Shown: positions 52,640-63,410 of the stretch, one piece after another
Position numbering within the stretch: the first letter of the stretch is position 1
Layout: each line of letters opens with the position of its first letter
Source of the DNA: Tolypeutes matacus
Lineage: Eukaryota; Chordata; Mammalia; Cingulata; Chlamyphoridae
Direction: 5' to 3'
Length of the DNA: 64,000 nt
Assembly: GCA_026826555.1 (NCBI GenBank)
Contig: JAKSZT010054215.1
Location: 22,769,232-22,833,231, forward strand
Notes under the pieces: model-generated
What the model was told of the DNA's origin: nothing
Database searches by the model: none
The model's input: only the letters and a program-made list of their open reading frames with translations
Position numbers and translations under genes: made by a program

Positions 52640-54200
52640 GGGTAATAGTCACGAGAGTGGCAATAATAAAATAGATATGAGAGCTATTTTAGAGATACAA
52701 TAGATAGGGCTTGGAGTTCAATGCATCAATTTGATAAGAATGCAATCTGGATTTTGATACACAATTTACACAAAGGTACTGTGATGATAAAAGCATTTTG
52801 AAATACTAAAGGACTTTAGTATTTCTATGTAAAGTATAGACACTATTACTTCAATACAGATCCCCAACCAAGCCATCAATATGTGTGGATTCTAAAATGG
52901 GAAAGTATTCTATACTTGACCAGAATTTATTAACTATAGGTTTGGGGAAGGAAGAAAATACTACAATATTTCACATTGGTTTGAGCTAGGCTTAACCAGT
53001 AGGTAGCTATCTAAACAGAACAGTATGATAAAAAGTGTTTGAGATAGTGTGAAGATTGGATTATACTGAGAAAAAAACTGCAGAGAGCAAAACCAAATAT
53101 GATGCTACTGCAGTAAGTCTGGGTATAGAGTGATAAGAAACTTAGCTAAAATGATGAGTTTTATAAGAAAAAGGAAATTACACATTGCAGAGGAAGAGCA
53201 ATATATCATGGGTGTGAGGAAATATGTAAGGTCAGAGACAAGAAGATGCAAATGACTGACTCTTCAAGCTGAGAGAGAAGGGAAAATGGAAGAGGCAAGG
53301 ACAGGGGGAGAGAGGAAGGATAATAAGAACATAAAGACAAAGAAGAAAAGAGGCATAATCCAGTCTCAAAGAAATTATAACTCAGAAAAATTTTTAATAA
53401 AATGACACTAGAGAACTCAATATAGTGTTCCACATGAAGAGCAAAAATCCAATCACCCTCTGCCTCTATCTCTATCTGTAAACGAAACTTTTTACAAAAG
53501 TTTATGAAATATGAGTTTACCTCCTGCTGTTTCACTTTTTTTTTTTTTTATTTAAGCAGTTGAAAAATAAAGTCGTTTGTAGCTGACAAAAAATAATCTG
53601 GTATCCTACTCTGGAAATGGAGAGAAGTATAGCTCTCTACCATCTTATGGATTTTCATTTTGCTGGATATTTAGGTCCTATTAATAACTCTCAAGATCAA
53701 AGAGCAAATTAATCTCAAGAGTTCAGAGGCACATCCAGATCTCCTGATTCCTAATGAAATATTCTTCACTCTTTTATATTGTCTTAGTATACCACAAAAT
53801 TCCATTCACCAAAAAAATCTTATTGTCCAGGCATTCTGATTAATCAAGATCTTACTAAAATATATTACTAAAAGGTAAGTGGAACTCTAGTATTTATGGG
53901 GGGAAAGGGTGTGATATCTAGCATCAGTGGCATGTGGGGGAGAAAGGCGAGGAATAGAGGGTAAGAAGTACTGAAGGTATGTAGATGAAACAATATGACC
54001 AGTACGATGGATGCTATATGATGTCCTCAGATTCTCCTTCCAGAATGAAGGACTTATTTCCCCTGCTGAGTATGCTCTCAGCAGATAGCCTGCAGTTGTC
54101 AGTCCCTATTAAGGATTGCCTCAGCTGAAAAGGGCACCTCACCAAGGTCTAGCCCCCTTCATATGGGACAGCCCACATGATCAATGCAGGATGCAGTGGG
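52640..54200. other. Putative intron 1, nothing recognised
   Basis: AT-rich, with a purine-rich patch at 53260-53350 and a T-run at about 53539-53550. No exon or repeat family recognised. Confidence 0.4.
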
Positions 54201-54254
54201 TTAAGTATACTCTCATTTGGTCTTTCAAAGGCGAATATATATGTATGTATATAT

Positions 54255-54800
54255 GATACCAACCAAAAGTGGGTTTTCTCCCAATGCATCTTTAAAGCCA
54301 ATTCCTGAGACACCAGAGTTTCAAAGACTGAAAGTTTTATTGGTTGTGCAGCAATGGAGCACAGTGGCCTTCTGGCCCAAAACTGCCTCCCTGGTCTGCA
54401 GAAATTCTAATAATTTATAACATCAGGGTGGCTAATGAATAATTGGGGTGGAGCTGGACACAGATTACTTTATTAATAAACATTAAGGGTTTGAACAATC
54501 TGGGATGGACCCCAAACCAGGGGGAATTACAAAGTTATAATCATTTTCAGAGATCAAAGTTCTGAGATAGCAAGGTACAGACCAGAGGTCAGTCACAAAG
54601 TTTTCCATATGGATATTAAACAGAGGAGGGTGGAGTGGTTACCACCCCAATAATAAGCATACACAAGATGAGCTCTATCTAGAATTACTGTCCCAAGAGT
54701 AAGCATACACAGGGTGAGGTTAAGTCTAGAGTCAGCAGGCTAGAAGGTAGGAACATCCTAACTGGCTTCAGTAATTTCAGGTATTAACCTTTTGCTGTTT
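54255..54800 (-). repeat. Possible old LTR with a 46-bp tandem duplication
   Basis: Unclassified repeat-like block. TAAGCATACACA recurs at 54654 and 54700 with similar flanks, giving two copies at about 54640-54685 and 54686-54731. The orientation and an LTR nature are guesses. Confidence 0.35.
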
Positions 54801-55612
54801 TATAACATAAAGGCATCTATATAATGATTTAGGAATCATAATTATTTGTTAATTCTTAACCCTCTGTAACATACAGAATACACATATAGACACAAATACA
54901 CACCACTTGTAGTAATTCTGGAATGATACCAAAAATAAAACAGTAATGATAACTACCTCTGAAGAGGCAGAATAAGAGAAATAAGAGATTGGGTTAAGTA
55001 AGAGTTGTAATTCTCAAGATAAATATTTTGATCTTGTGGTTCTTTCCCCATCTTTATGTTTTCCATTAAATTATTGTTAATAAATAAAGGAATAAATAAA
55101 ATGGCCCTGATTAACCAGGTTTTTTTTTTTTTAATTGTTGTACATATGCACACAACATGGAGTTTTAAAAACACATCTAAATTAAATAAGACTTTATCTT
55201 TAGCCTACACTTTCTAGATAGCTGATTTATAACACTCATCACATTGTCTGCAGGTATTTATTTACAAATTCATCTGTTTCCACTAAAGTCTGTCTTCCTC
55301 CAGGGAAAAACCAGGTCACTTGTGTAAGTATACCACCTTTGTTACTTAATGATTACCAAGCAAACTACATTCCCCAAGAATTTGAAGTAGCTTACAAGCA
55401 CCTAGGAGTTGCTGACTTTTACTTTTACTTGTGGCCAATATATATTTATTGAATGAATAAACAGAGGATAACATTAACTAGCATTTATTAAGCACTGTGT
55501 GCCAATCACTAAGTGAAGTGTTTTTACATGCAATTCTAATTTAATTTTTTCTAAGGAAGAAACATCTCTTTTTTGCTAAATCAAACTCCTTGACTCTTTC
55601 AAGAATCTTACT

Positions 55613-55747
55613 TATATATAAATAACATTTTTGTAAGCAAATACATATATATGCATATATATTTATATATCATTTTGCAAATATTTGTATGTATTGTGAG
55701 AATTTTGATTTTTACCCACAATAAAAATAAATTAAAAAAAAAAAAAA
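55613..55747 (+). mobile_element. Short retroposed 3' end with poly(A)
   Basis: About 135 bp ending CCACAATAAAAATAAATT plus poly(A). Bounded by a perfect 12-bp duplication AAGAATCTTACT (55601-55612 and 55748-55759). The last T of the right copy is also the first base of the ERV 5' LTR. Confidence 0.75.
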
Positions 55748-55758
55748 AAGAATCTTAC

Positions 55759-56314
55759 TGAGGCAGGTTAGTATAGTGAAAAAGGCAAGGTAGACGACAT
55801 GGCCAGCAGACCACATGGCCGTGAGACCCAGCTCAGAAACCTCCCAAAGGCAAGGCTGCCGGAAAGATCCCATGAGACCCTGGCTATGCGATCCCATTTG
55901 GAACTCTTTCCAGGGTCAAGGAGAAGCCCCAAGTAACCCCAAACAGTCCTCCTCATTGGACCTGAGAGCTAACAGGTGGGGATTGTAAGGCAACCAATCA
56001 GAACAGCAAACAGCATTATGAAGGGAAGGAGTAAAGCTTTTAAAAGGCCTAACCTGTAAAGTACTGAGTAAAGCTTCTGTACTTCAACATTATGAAGGGG
56101 AGAAGCAAAGCTTTTAAAAGGCCTAACCTGTAGCCTCCACGTGCACAACTTACCCTGCGGCACGCCTACAATCCATGTCATGGATTGTGTATTCTTTTCC
56201 TGTTTCTAAATAAACTCTTTACTCACTTGCCTACCCTATGGCATGTCCTTAAATTCTTTTATGCGACATAAACTAAGAACTTGGAAGCCCAGAACCCAGC
56301 GCCTTCCATCGACA
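55759..56314 (+). mobile_element. ERV 5' LTR (class I, tRNA-Arg type)
   Basis: Begins TGAGGCAGGTTAGTATAG. Contains a CCAAT box (AACCAATCAGAA, about 55992-56003), a duplicated 74-bp block with TTTTAAAAGGCC as possible TATA region (copies at 56014 and 56088), a polyadenylation signal AATAAA (56209-56214), and ends near CATCGACA. 556 bp, against 484 bp in the second LTR, which lacks the duplication. The pair differ at many positions, so the insertion is old. Confidence 0.82.
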
Positions 56315-56319
56315 TTATT

Positions 56320-56340
56320 TGGCGAGCCAAGCCAGGAGAC
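56320..56340 (+). promoter_or_regulatory. Retroviral primer-binding site, tRNA-Arg-like
   Basis: TGGCGAGCCAAGCCAGGAG fits the 3' end of tRNA-Arg (ends GGCTGGCTCGCCA) apart from one extra A. It lies five bases after the LTR CA end. The same site follows the second LTR at 62233. Confidence 0.75.
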
Positions 56341-57560
56341 ATGGAAGCAAATAATGCTCCCCACCCTCAGCCGAAGATTGGGTGAGTTTTTTAATTAAAG
56401 CCTGTCTGTGCCCTCTTTGTTCCTTAATTAGCCCTCAGCAGGTCCTGAGATTACTGTTAATCCAGTACTTCCGGGGACACCGAGGCTGTTTACCTGTAAG
56501 CCACAGATCAGCCTTTGGCTTTTTAACATGCCTCTTAGTGTCTGGTTTAACTGCAAACTCACTCTCTGGCAAGTCTCTCTTATGGTCAACCTTTCTAAGA
56601 ACTCTGCAATAGTAGGCCAAAAATAAAGTTTCAAGCCAGCCCCTTTTCTAGGAAAAATCACTCAGTTTGGTAGCTTTGGTCCGGAACCCACGTCCAGAGA
56701 TCTCCCAAGACCTAGTTCACCCTGGGGACTCCCAGGTGCATGGTCTCTGCAATTTCCAGGACACTGGGAACCAGAGAAGCAACTCCAAAGGTCCCCCAAG
56801 ACTTAAGCAGCTTGGGTGCTTTGGTTTGGAGGGCAAAAGTTCAATCAAGCCAGGATCTGGGACACTGGATTGGCTGACAAACTTTTTTTCCATTTCTCCC
56901 TAGAATAATGGGTAGTTCTCTAGCATTTCAGCAGACTCCCCATTAGTGTGTCTTCTCTAGAATCAGGACAACCTGCCTACTGATGCTCAAAAAAGGAAGA
57001 GGCTATTCTTTTCCTGCCACACCATGTGGTAGCAGTACGGCCAAGCATAGCCTCTGTATGGGGCCGTGAATTCCAGTTAAATCTGTGTAAAAGAGAAGGA
57101 GAGGACAGGCAGATCTGAGAGCCAGAGACCATGGTCATGTCTCCTTAAAGGGATGAGAAAATGCACTACCAAACTGGTCAATTATACGCTCAAGGAAATT
57201 ACTCAGAGGCAGAACCTTGAAAATCAGCCAGTCTGCCTTGGGTATCAGTAGAAAGCTGCAGAAACTTTCCCTGGGCCCCCAAACTTCCATTAACTCCCTT
57301 TCAGAAACAGCCTTCTTAGTTTTCAACAATCAAGACCATGCTGCTAAGATGGAGAAGGAAAGAAGCAGTACGCGCAGGGTCTGGGGCACGCTCACCTTTT
57401 AACTGCTGCCATTAAAGGCGTGGTCACCTCAGGTTTACCTGAATCCAGGCTCCACATCAGCAGGAATCTGGCCCCAAGCTGCCTCACCACCCCAACCAAT
57501 GGGGCTTGGCCCCAGGAGAGGATGGAAAGGGCTTGAAGTCACCTATGAACCATCAACCAG
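56341..57560 (+). pseudogene. ERV leader and degraded gag region
   Basis: Starts with AAGATTGGGTGAGTTT (56372-56387), a possible retroviral splice donor. 56520-56640 repeats sequence also present twice after the second LTR. From about 57130 on, plus-strand frames are short and stop-ridden, and I cannot align any gag domain. Assignment to gag rests only on position between leader and protease. Confidence 0.5.
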
Positions 57561-57569
57561 AGGAGTCTC

Positions 57570-57745
57570 AGGTGACCCTTGACATGGCAGGTGAGATTCT
57601 TAATTTCTTAAATAACATTGGAGCCAATTACTCCTAGCCTGCACTCTGGACCTCTCTAACCTTGGTTGTGCCTAATAAGGGAGTGAATGGGCAATCAAGA
57701 TCTAGACAGTTTACTAAATCTTTCCCCTTAGAATAAGGAACTTCC
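57570..57745 (+). pseudogene. Degraded retroviral protease remnant
   Basis: A plus-strand frame follows the gammaretroviral protease pattern: a strand ending in FL, then NNIGA where the catalytic D-T/S-G-A is expected, then NYS, an in-frame stop, and a second half with VNGQSRSRQFT. The catalytic Asp is lost. No reverse transcriptase, RNase H or integrase follows, so most of pol is deleted. Confidence 0.5.
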
Positions 57746-57988
57746 TCATATGCCATCAATTAAGATTAAAAAGTTCCTGGAAAATGGCTTCTATCAGGTC
57801 CTTATGCTAAGTAAGTGTGTAAAATTCTCTCTCTGTTCTAATCTGTGCTTAACTTTGTGTTTAACTTTTTAATCTGTTTTTAACTTTGTCAGTATGCTTG
57901 TGCCTAGGAAATCAGATTTGGGGTTCATGTGTTACAAATTGGTTAACAGTGAAAGGTAATCTAAAAATGAGTCTTTAAATGTCAATAC

Positions 57989-58370
57989 TAGGGAAGCAGA
58001 TGTGGCTCGTGTGACTGGGCTCCTGTCTACCATATGGAAGGTCCTGGGTTCAATTCCCGGAGCCTCCTGGTGAAGACAAGCAGGCCTGCATGAAGAGCTG
58101 GCGCAATAAGACACACAAAAAAAAAGAGAGAGAGAGAGAGGAAAAATACAATGAGAGACACAACAAACCAGGAAGCTGAGGTGGCTCAAGTGATTGAATG
58201 TCTCTCTCCCATGTCTGAATATCCCAGGATCTATTCCCGGTGCCTCCTAAAGAGAAAATGAGTAGAGAAGACAAGCAGACACAGAAGAATGCACAGCAAA
58301 TGGACACAGAGAGCAGACAGTGAGCACAAGTGGAGTGGGGGGAAGAATAAATAAATCTTTCAAAAAAATA
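57989..58370 (+). mobile_element. Dimeric DAS SINE inside the ERV
   Basis: Two tRNA-like units (GGAAGCAGATGTGGCTCGTG and GCTGAGGTGGCTCAAGTGAT) with a (GA)n linker and an AATAAATAAATCTTTC tail. Perfect 12-bp duplication AAATGTCAATAC (57977-57988 and 58371-58382). Younger than the ERV. Confidence 0.92.
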
Positions 58371-58950
58371 AAATGTCAATACGGTCTTGCAATTGGAATT
58401 GGATTTGATGTAAAAATCACATGGGATTAGTTCAACTGCTGAAAAAGCAGAAAACTTAGCAACATTGTTACTATTTGTTTTAGTTGCTTAGTTAATAAAC
58501 AAAAGTACCCAAATTGTTTTGGAGTAAAAACTTACTAGAAACTGTGACTAAAAGTTAAGATCATTATATAGATGCCTTTTACTAAAAAACAGCAAAAGCT
58601 GAAATTGCTATAACTGGGTGGATTTAGCATAGACCTAGTATTGTGATGATAATCTTAGACTAATTTACCTTCATTTATGCTTACTTCAAGTCTATCTTGA
58701 GCCTTCCATTGCAATGGTTAATTATAAACTGAATTTACCTTTGATTATGGTAATTTTAAGCTCAGCTTCTCCCTTAGACCTACTATTGTGATGGTAATCT
58801 TAGACTAACTTACTTTTGTTTATGGTCACTAAAGTTCTAACCTCACCTGAGTATATGCTTGCTAAAGTAATGCTTATGGTTATTTCAGGACAGACCTCAC
58901 CCTTGGTTTGTACTTGCTCACTATTGTAATGGTAACTACTCTGTTCTCCC
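58371..58950 (+). other. ERV-internal sequence with diverged repeats
   Basis: Contains an approximate repeat on GACCTA(C/G)TATTGTGATG(G/A)TAATCTTAGACTAA (58630-58664 and 58777-58810), about 147 bp apart. Its coding meaning is unclear. Confidence 0.4.
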
Positions 58951-58959
58951 ATTTGTAGC

Positions 58960-60101
58960 ATGGTAACTTTTGCCCCCTGTGGCTCAGGGGAAATCAAATT
59001 TGAGAAACCCCTGTCTCCTATCCTTCCACTGGTGTTAATAACCCTGCTTTCTCTCATGACTCCAGGTAAGGACTCCAATTTACCTACTCTGGGCAAGAGC
59101 ACAGATGGACCCCACGACCTGCGAAGCTGCATGGTGGGAATTCTTGGAACCTCAGGCTTGGACATCCACTCTTCCAATCCAGAGGCCACTGGAGAACTGT
59201 TATCTCCGAAAACTGGGGATTGGAGAACCTCTCACCTTGAGCATCAAGAATTCTGAAAGCAGCAGGTCATGGGAAAAAAAACAGTTTTCCTTAAGACCTC
59301 AATTACCTCAGTGAGTATATACTGGAATTAGTGTTGCTCACCCAAGGTCTGTCAGGGTCAAAAAGAGAAATAAGCAGAGCTCTGAAGTAAAGGAATAATC
59401 AGAAATAGACTTCAAAGAGATCTTTTGAATATAATGTTATTTGACAGTAAATGTAAAGTAACTATCCTATGTGGTTATGGTTAAGCATGAGATTTTGCAA
59501 AGGCATTGTCTAAACTGAAGTATTTAAATGGCAAATTCCAGGAAGCCATTATTAATTGAAAACCTAAAGTGATACTGATAACAAAAAGTGGCTTCATAAC
59601 AGAGAAACCTGTCAAAGGTTAACTCAAACTGCATGTAAGGTGGTAGTAAGGGAAGATAATCTTGATTCTATTGGGAATCTTGATTTTCATAAAGTAATGA
59701 AGAAAGTAGTTTTTCCTGTACTGCTCAAGTAAAATACCTGTTAATTAACATAATCATGGTAAAAAAAAGTACTAAAAATAGTTAAGTTCATTTGATATGT
59801 TATACATTGCATTGGGAGTGTCCAGAAAGTGTATAAAAATAGAGTCAAACTCTATTGTGCATTCAAACCAGGCCTTCAGCACCCTGCATGGTGCCTTTCC
59901 ATTTGAGTTACTGGCTGGGTCAGTCACAATGACCCCTAATACAATAAAAGTATCTGCTACATCTCTGAACATGCTCCTGAAGTGGATGAAAAATACGAAG
60001 CAGTTTCAGACTCCTGTAGCAGCTGGCAATGGCTTGATATGGCCAGATTTACAATGGACAATGCCTCCAGAACGGCTCTGTTTCATAGTGTTGAAGGGCA
60101 C
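58960..60101 (+). pseudogene. Possible env surface-subunit remnants
   Basis: A 98-codon plus-strand frame (58960-59256) starts after a polypyrimidine/TTTGTAG acceptor-like site and has a hydrophobic stretch ILPLVLITLLSLMTPG like a signal peptide. A later 105-codon frame (59797-60114) is broken by the LTR at 60102. Stops separate the two. Similarity to env SU is weak and positional, so this is tentative. Confidence 0.35.
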
Positions 60102-60719
60102 TGTGGCAGTTTGATATTATTTATGAATTCCAAAAGAGATATTATGCTTGTAAACTGGTCTGTTTCTCTGGTCTTTGATTGTATTAGATTCAGCTGAGCC
60201 ATCTGATTAAATTATGTTAAGATTACGGTTTTGATTCAACCATGTCATTAGAGTGTGACTCAGCATTGGGTCCCAGCCCCCTTAGGCTAATAAAACAGAT
60301 TCTCACACAGAAGTAGACACACAGAGAAGATACACATAGGATCCTGCAGCCCCAGGAAGAGAGATGAGCCTAATAGTCTACAGCTGACCTTATGAAAAGA
60401 TCAGAGCAGCTGAGCCCAGAAAGAAACAAGCCCAGGGGAAAGAGATAAGCCTTATGCCAGCCTACAGCTGAGATCAGAAGAAGCTGGGGCCACGGAACCT
60501 TAACAGGAAGAAGGAAAACTGAACCCTCACAGACATTGCCCACCATCTTGCTTCAACATGTGGAAAATGACTTTGGGTAAGAAGGTACCTCTTGTCGTAC
60601 CTTGAGTTGAACTCTTTAGGGCCTTGTGACTGTAAGCTTCTACCCCAAATAAATATCCTTTATAAAAGCAAACAGAGTTCTGGTACTTTGCATCAGCACC
60701 CCTTTGGCTGACTAATACA
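60102..60719 (+). mobile_element. Solo MaLR-like LTR, copy E, inside the ERV
   Basis: TGTGGCAGTTTGATATTATT start and GGCTGACTAATACA end. Flanks GGCAC (60097-60101) and GGCGC (60720-60724), a 5-bp duplication with one mismatch. Same family as copies A-D, here younger than the ERV it interrupts. Confidence 0.88.
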
Positions 60720-61361
60720 GGCGCTATGCACTAGGCCAGTGAAACACTGGAGCATCCCTCTGAGGGCCAACAGTGCTGCAGCATGCTAGCTATGTGAAGA
60801 ATATACCAAGTGGAGCAAGAATTATCAGAGTAATGTGAATAGAACTTAAACCAACACAACTGGCATTATGGCCTGATCCCATGGAGAAACAAATGTCTAA
60901 TATTGCAAACCTAGAGCTTAGATCAATTAACTGCAGCTCAAAGAGAAATTTATGCATTGATTAGTGCATTTATTAGTATTAAGTACTGTACCTATATGCC
61001 TGATGAATATGGTGATATCTCTTCTATTCTAGATCATATGCAGAAGGATACTGAACATGCTAAAAGTCTTGGTAAACTTAATTCATTTTCTAGAGAGTTA
61101 ATGAATGTGCCTATAAGATAAATGAATGGCTCTCTTAAATACTGTCTTTGTTTTTCTTGCCATATGCTTGGCTTGTTATTGCCTATACATCTTTGTGAGT
61201 TTATGTCTACAGCAGTGACTTTCTTCATAACTCTCCTAGTTGTCCTAGGCATAACCAATGCCATGGGAACTGGGGTTGGCAATTTATACCAAACCCAGCT
61301 TGTTTACCACAATCTCTCCCTAGAGTTAACCAACAGCATAAAAGAACTCAAGGAAGAATGA
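60720..61361 (+). pseudogene. Degraded env transmembrane-subunit remnants
   Basis: Two plus-strand frames resemble parts of gammaretroviral TM. One at about 60918-61121 has a leucine-rich LTAAQ segment followed by a cysteine motif (YCTYMPD) and ends in a stop. The next, 61122-61361, has a hydrophobic segment and a glycine-rich stretch like the TM amino end, then a heptad-like tail, then a stop. The order looks reversed compared with a normal TM. Both are broken and non-functional. Confidence 0.5.
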
Positions 61362-61746
61362 TGTTCCCCATCAACTATGGGAGGATGCAGCCTCTGAAGG
61401 CACCTGGCCTTTCTCACTCTCATGGTCCAGTATGTCATGGCTGGCCCCCCTTTTTTGGACCCACTTCTTTATCCTTTAAGTAAGACCATGAATCTTAAAT
61501 TCTAACTAAGCTTATTTCTTCCAGAATCAGCACGTTCCAGAAAAAGATATTAGTCACTCAGGGATTTTATCCAGTTCCAACCACAGTGCTGGAACTGTCT
61601 TCCCTCAAACTCAATAGAAAGGAGGATTTACACTCTGTCAGGCAGGGCCTACTTCCCCTAACCAGCAGGAAGCAGCTACAGAAGAATGACTATCGCCCTT
61701 CAGCTACCCCTTAAGAATAAGGGTGTAAACTCTCTGAGGAGGTAGT

Positions 61747-62230
61747 TGAGGCAGATTAGCATAGTGAAAGGGGGAAGGCAGACAACATGGCTGTGAGAAC
61801 TCGCCCAGAAACCTCCTGAGGGGAAGGCTGCTGGGAAGATCCCACGAGGCCCTGATCATAAGATCCCATTTGGAACTTTCTGGGGCCAAGGGGAAGTCCC
61901 AGATACTGTCAAACAAAAGGCCTCACCATTGGCCCCCTGAGAGCCAACAGGTGGGGCAACCAATCAAAACAGAAAACAACAGCTGTGGCCCCTCCCCAAC
62001 ATTATGAAGAGAGAGGAGTAAAGGTTTTAAAAAGGCCTAATCTGGGGCCCCCACATGTGCAACTCATCCTGCAGCATGCCCTCAATTCATGTCTTGGATT
62101 GTGAATTATTTTCTTGTTTCTTAATAAACTCTTTACTCCCTTACCTACCTTGTGGCATGTCCTTAACTTCTTTTATGCAACATAAGCCAAGAATCTAGAG
62201 GACCAGAACCCAGAGCGTTTTGATAACACA
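61747..62230 (+). mobile_element. ERV second LTR
   Basis: 484 bp, begins TGAGGCAGATTAGCATAG, with CCAATCAAAACAG, TTTTAAAAAGGCC, AATAAACTCTT and end GATAACACA. Collinear with the first LTR but without its 74-bp duplication. Preceded by GAGGAGGTAGT, a weak polypurine tract. Confidence 0.82.
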
Positions 62231-63040
62231 TTTGGCAAGCCAAACCAGGAGACAAAGAGGCAAGTAATGGAGAAGCCGATGTGGCTCAAGTGATTGGGTG
62301 AATGGGCTTCCACCTACCACATGGGAGATCCTGGGTTCGGTTCCTGGTGCCTCCTGTAGAAGGCAAACTAATGCAACAAGATGATGCAACAAAAGACACA
62401 CAAAGAAGAGAGACAATGAGAGACACAACAAACCAGGGAGCTGAGGTGGCTCAGGTGATTGAGTGCCTCTCTTCCACATGGGAGGTCTCGAATTCGGTTC
62501 CCAGTGCCTCCTAAAGAGAAGATGAGCAGAAAGCGACCACAAACAACAAAGGGGGGGGGTGTATGATAAAAATTTTTTAAAATCTTAAACAAACAAACAA
62601 AAAAAGGCAAGTAACGCTCCTCAACCCCCGATGAAGACTGGGTGAGTTTTTAATTAAAGCCTGTCTGTGCCCTCATTGTTCCTTACTTAGCCCCCAGCAG
62701 GTCCTGAGATTACTGTTAATCCATTACCTCTAGGGATGCGAAGCTGTTTAGCTGTAAGCCACAGATCAGCCTTTGGCTTTTTAACATGCCTCTTAGTGTC
62801 TGCTTTAACTGCAAACTCAGTCCCTGGCAAGTCTCTCTCATGGTCAACCTTTCTAAGATCTCTTCAATAGTAGGCCAAAAATAAAGTTTCAAGCCAGCCC
62901 CTTTTCTAGGAGTGCAGTTTGGCACTCTTAACATGCCTCTTAATGTCCAGTTTAACTGCAAACTCAGTCCCTGGCAGTGGCCATAAAATGAGCCCTCTCT
63001 CATGCCAACCTTTCTAAGACCTCTGCAAGAGCAGGCCAAA
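62231..63040 (+). mobile_element. Second ERV leader after the second LTR
   Basis: A PBS-like TGGCAAGCCAAACCAGGAG at 62233 follows the second LTR directly, then (after a SINE) CGATGAAGACTGGGTGAG and leader text matching 56360-56640. The block TTAACATGCCTCTTA occurs at 62781 and again at 62928, a 147-bp tandem duplication not seen in the first leader. Homology fades near 63040. This suggests a tandem or recombined provirus. Confidence 0.75.
62268..62604 (+). mobile_element. Dimeric DAS SINE in the second ERV leader
   Basis: GAAGCCGATGTGGCTCAAGT head, second unit from GCTGAGGTGGCTCAGGTGAT, G-run and AAATCTTAAAC tail. Perfect 10-bp duplication AGGCAAGTAA (62258-62267 and 62605-62614). Confidence 0.92.
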
Positions 63041-63227
63041 AGAAAGCATTCCACTAACATAACCACAATGCCATTATCACTATTATTAATACCATAATAA
63101 TTCTCTAATAGCATCTACAGTCTAGTCCATATTCAAATTCCTTCAATAGTCTTTAAAAATGTCTTTTATAAGTGTTTTCTTAACTAAGAAATAAAATATT
63201 CAAGTTTTATGTACTGCACTTGGTTAT

Positions 63228-63403
63228 TTTTTAAAGATTTTATTTATTTATTCATTTATCCCCCCCTTGCTGCTTGTGCTTGCTGGGTCAGCTAACCACG
63301 CTGTGCGGGCAGGCTTGCCTTCACCAGGAGGCCCCGGGAACCGAACCCGGGGCCTCCCATATGGTAAACGGGAGGCCTACTGATTGAGCCACAGCCGCTT
63401 CCC
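63228..63403 (-). mobile_element. Full-length DAS SINE, minus strand
   Basis: Inverse copy: AAAGATTTTATTTATTTATT at left, CCGGGAACCGAACCCGGGG inverse B box, AGCCACAGCCGCTTCCC head at right. Duplication TGGTTAT at 63221-63227 and 63404-63410. Confidence 0.93.
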
Positions 63404-63410
63404 TGGTTAT

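Noticed and set aside
58800..59189. 129-codon minus-strand open frame
   Set aside because: Antisense to the ERV env-like region, with no known domain.
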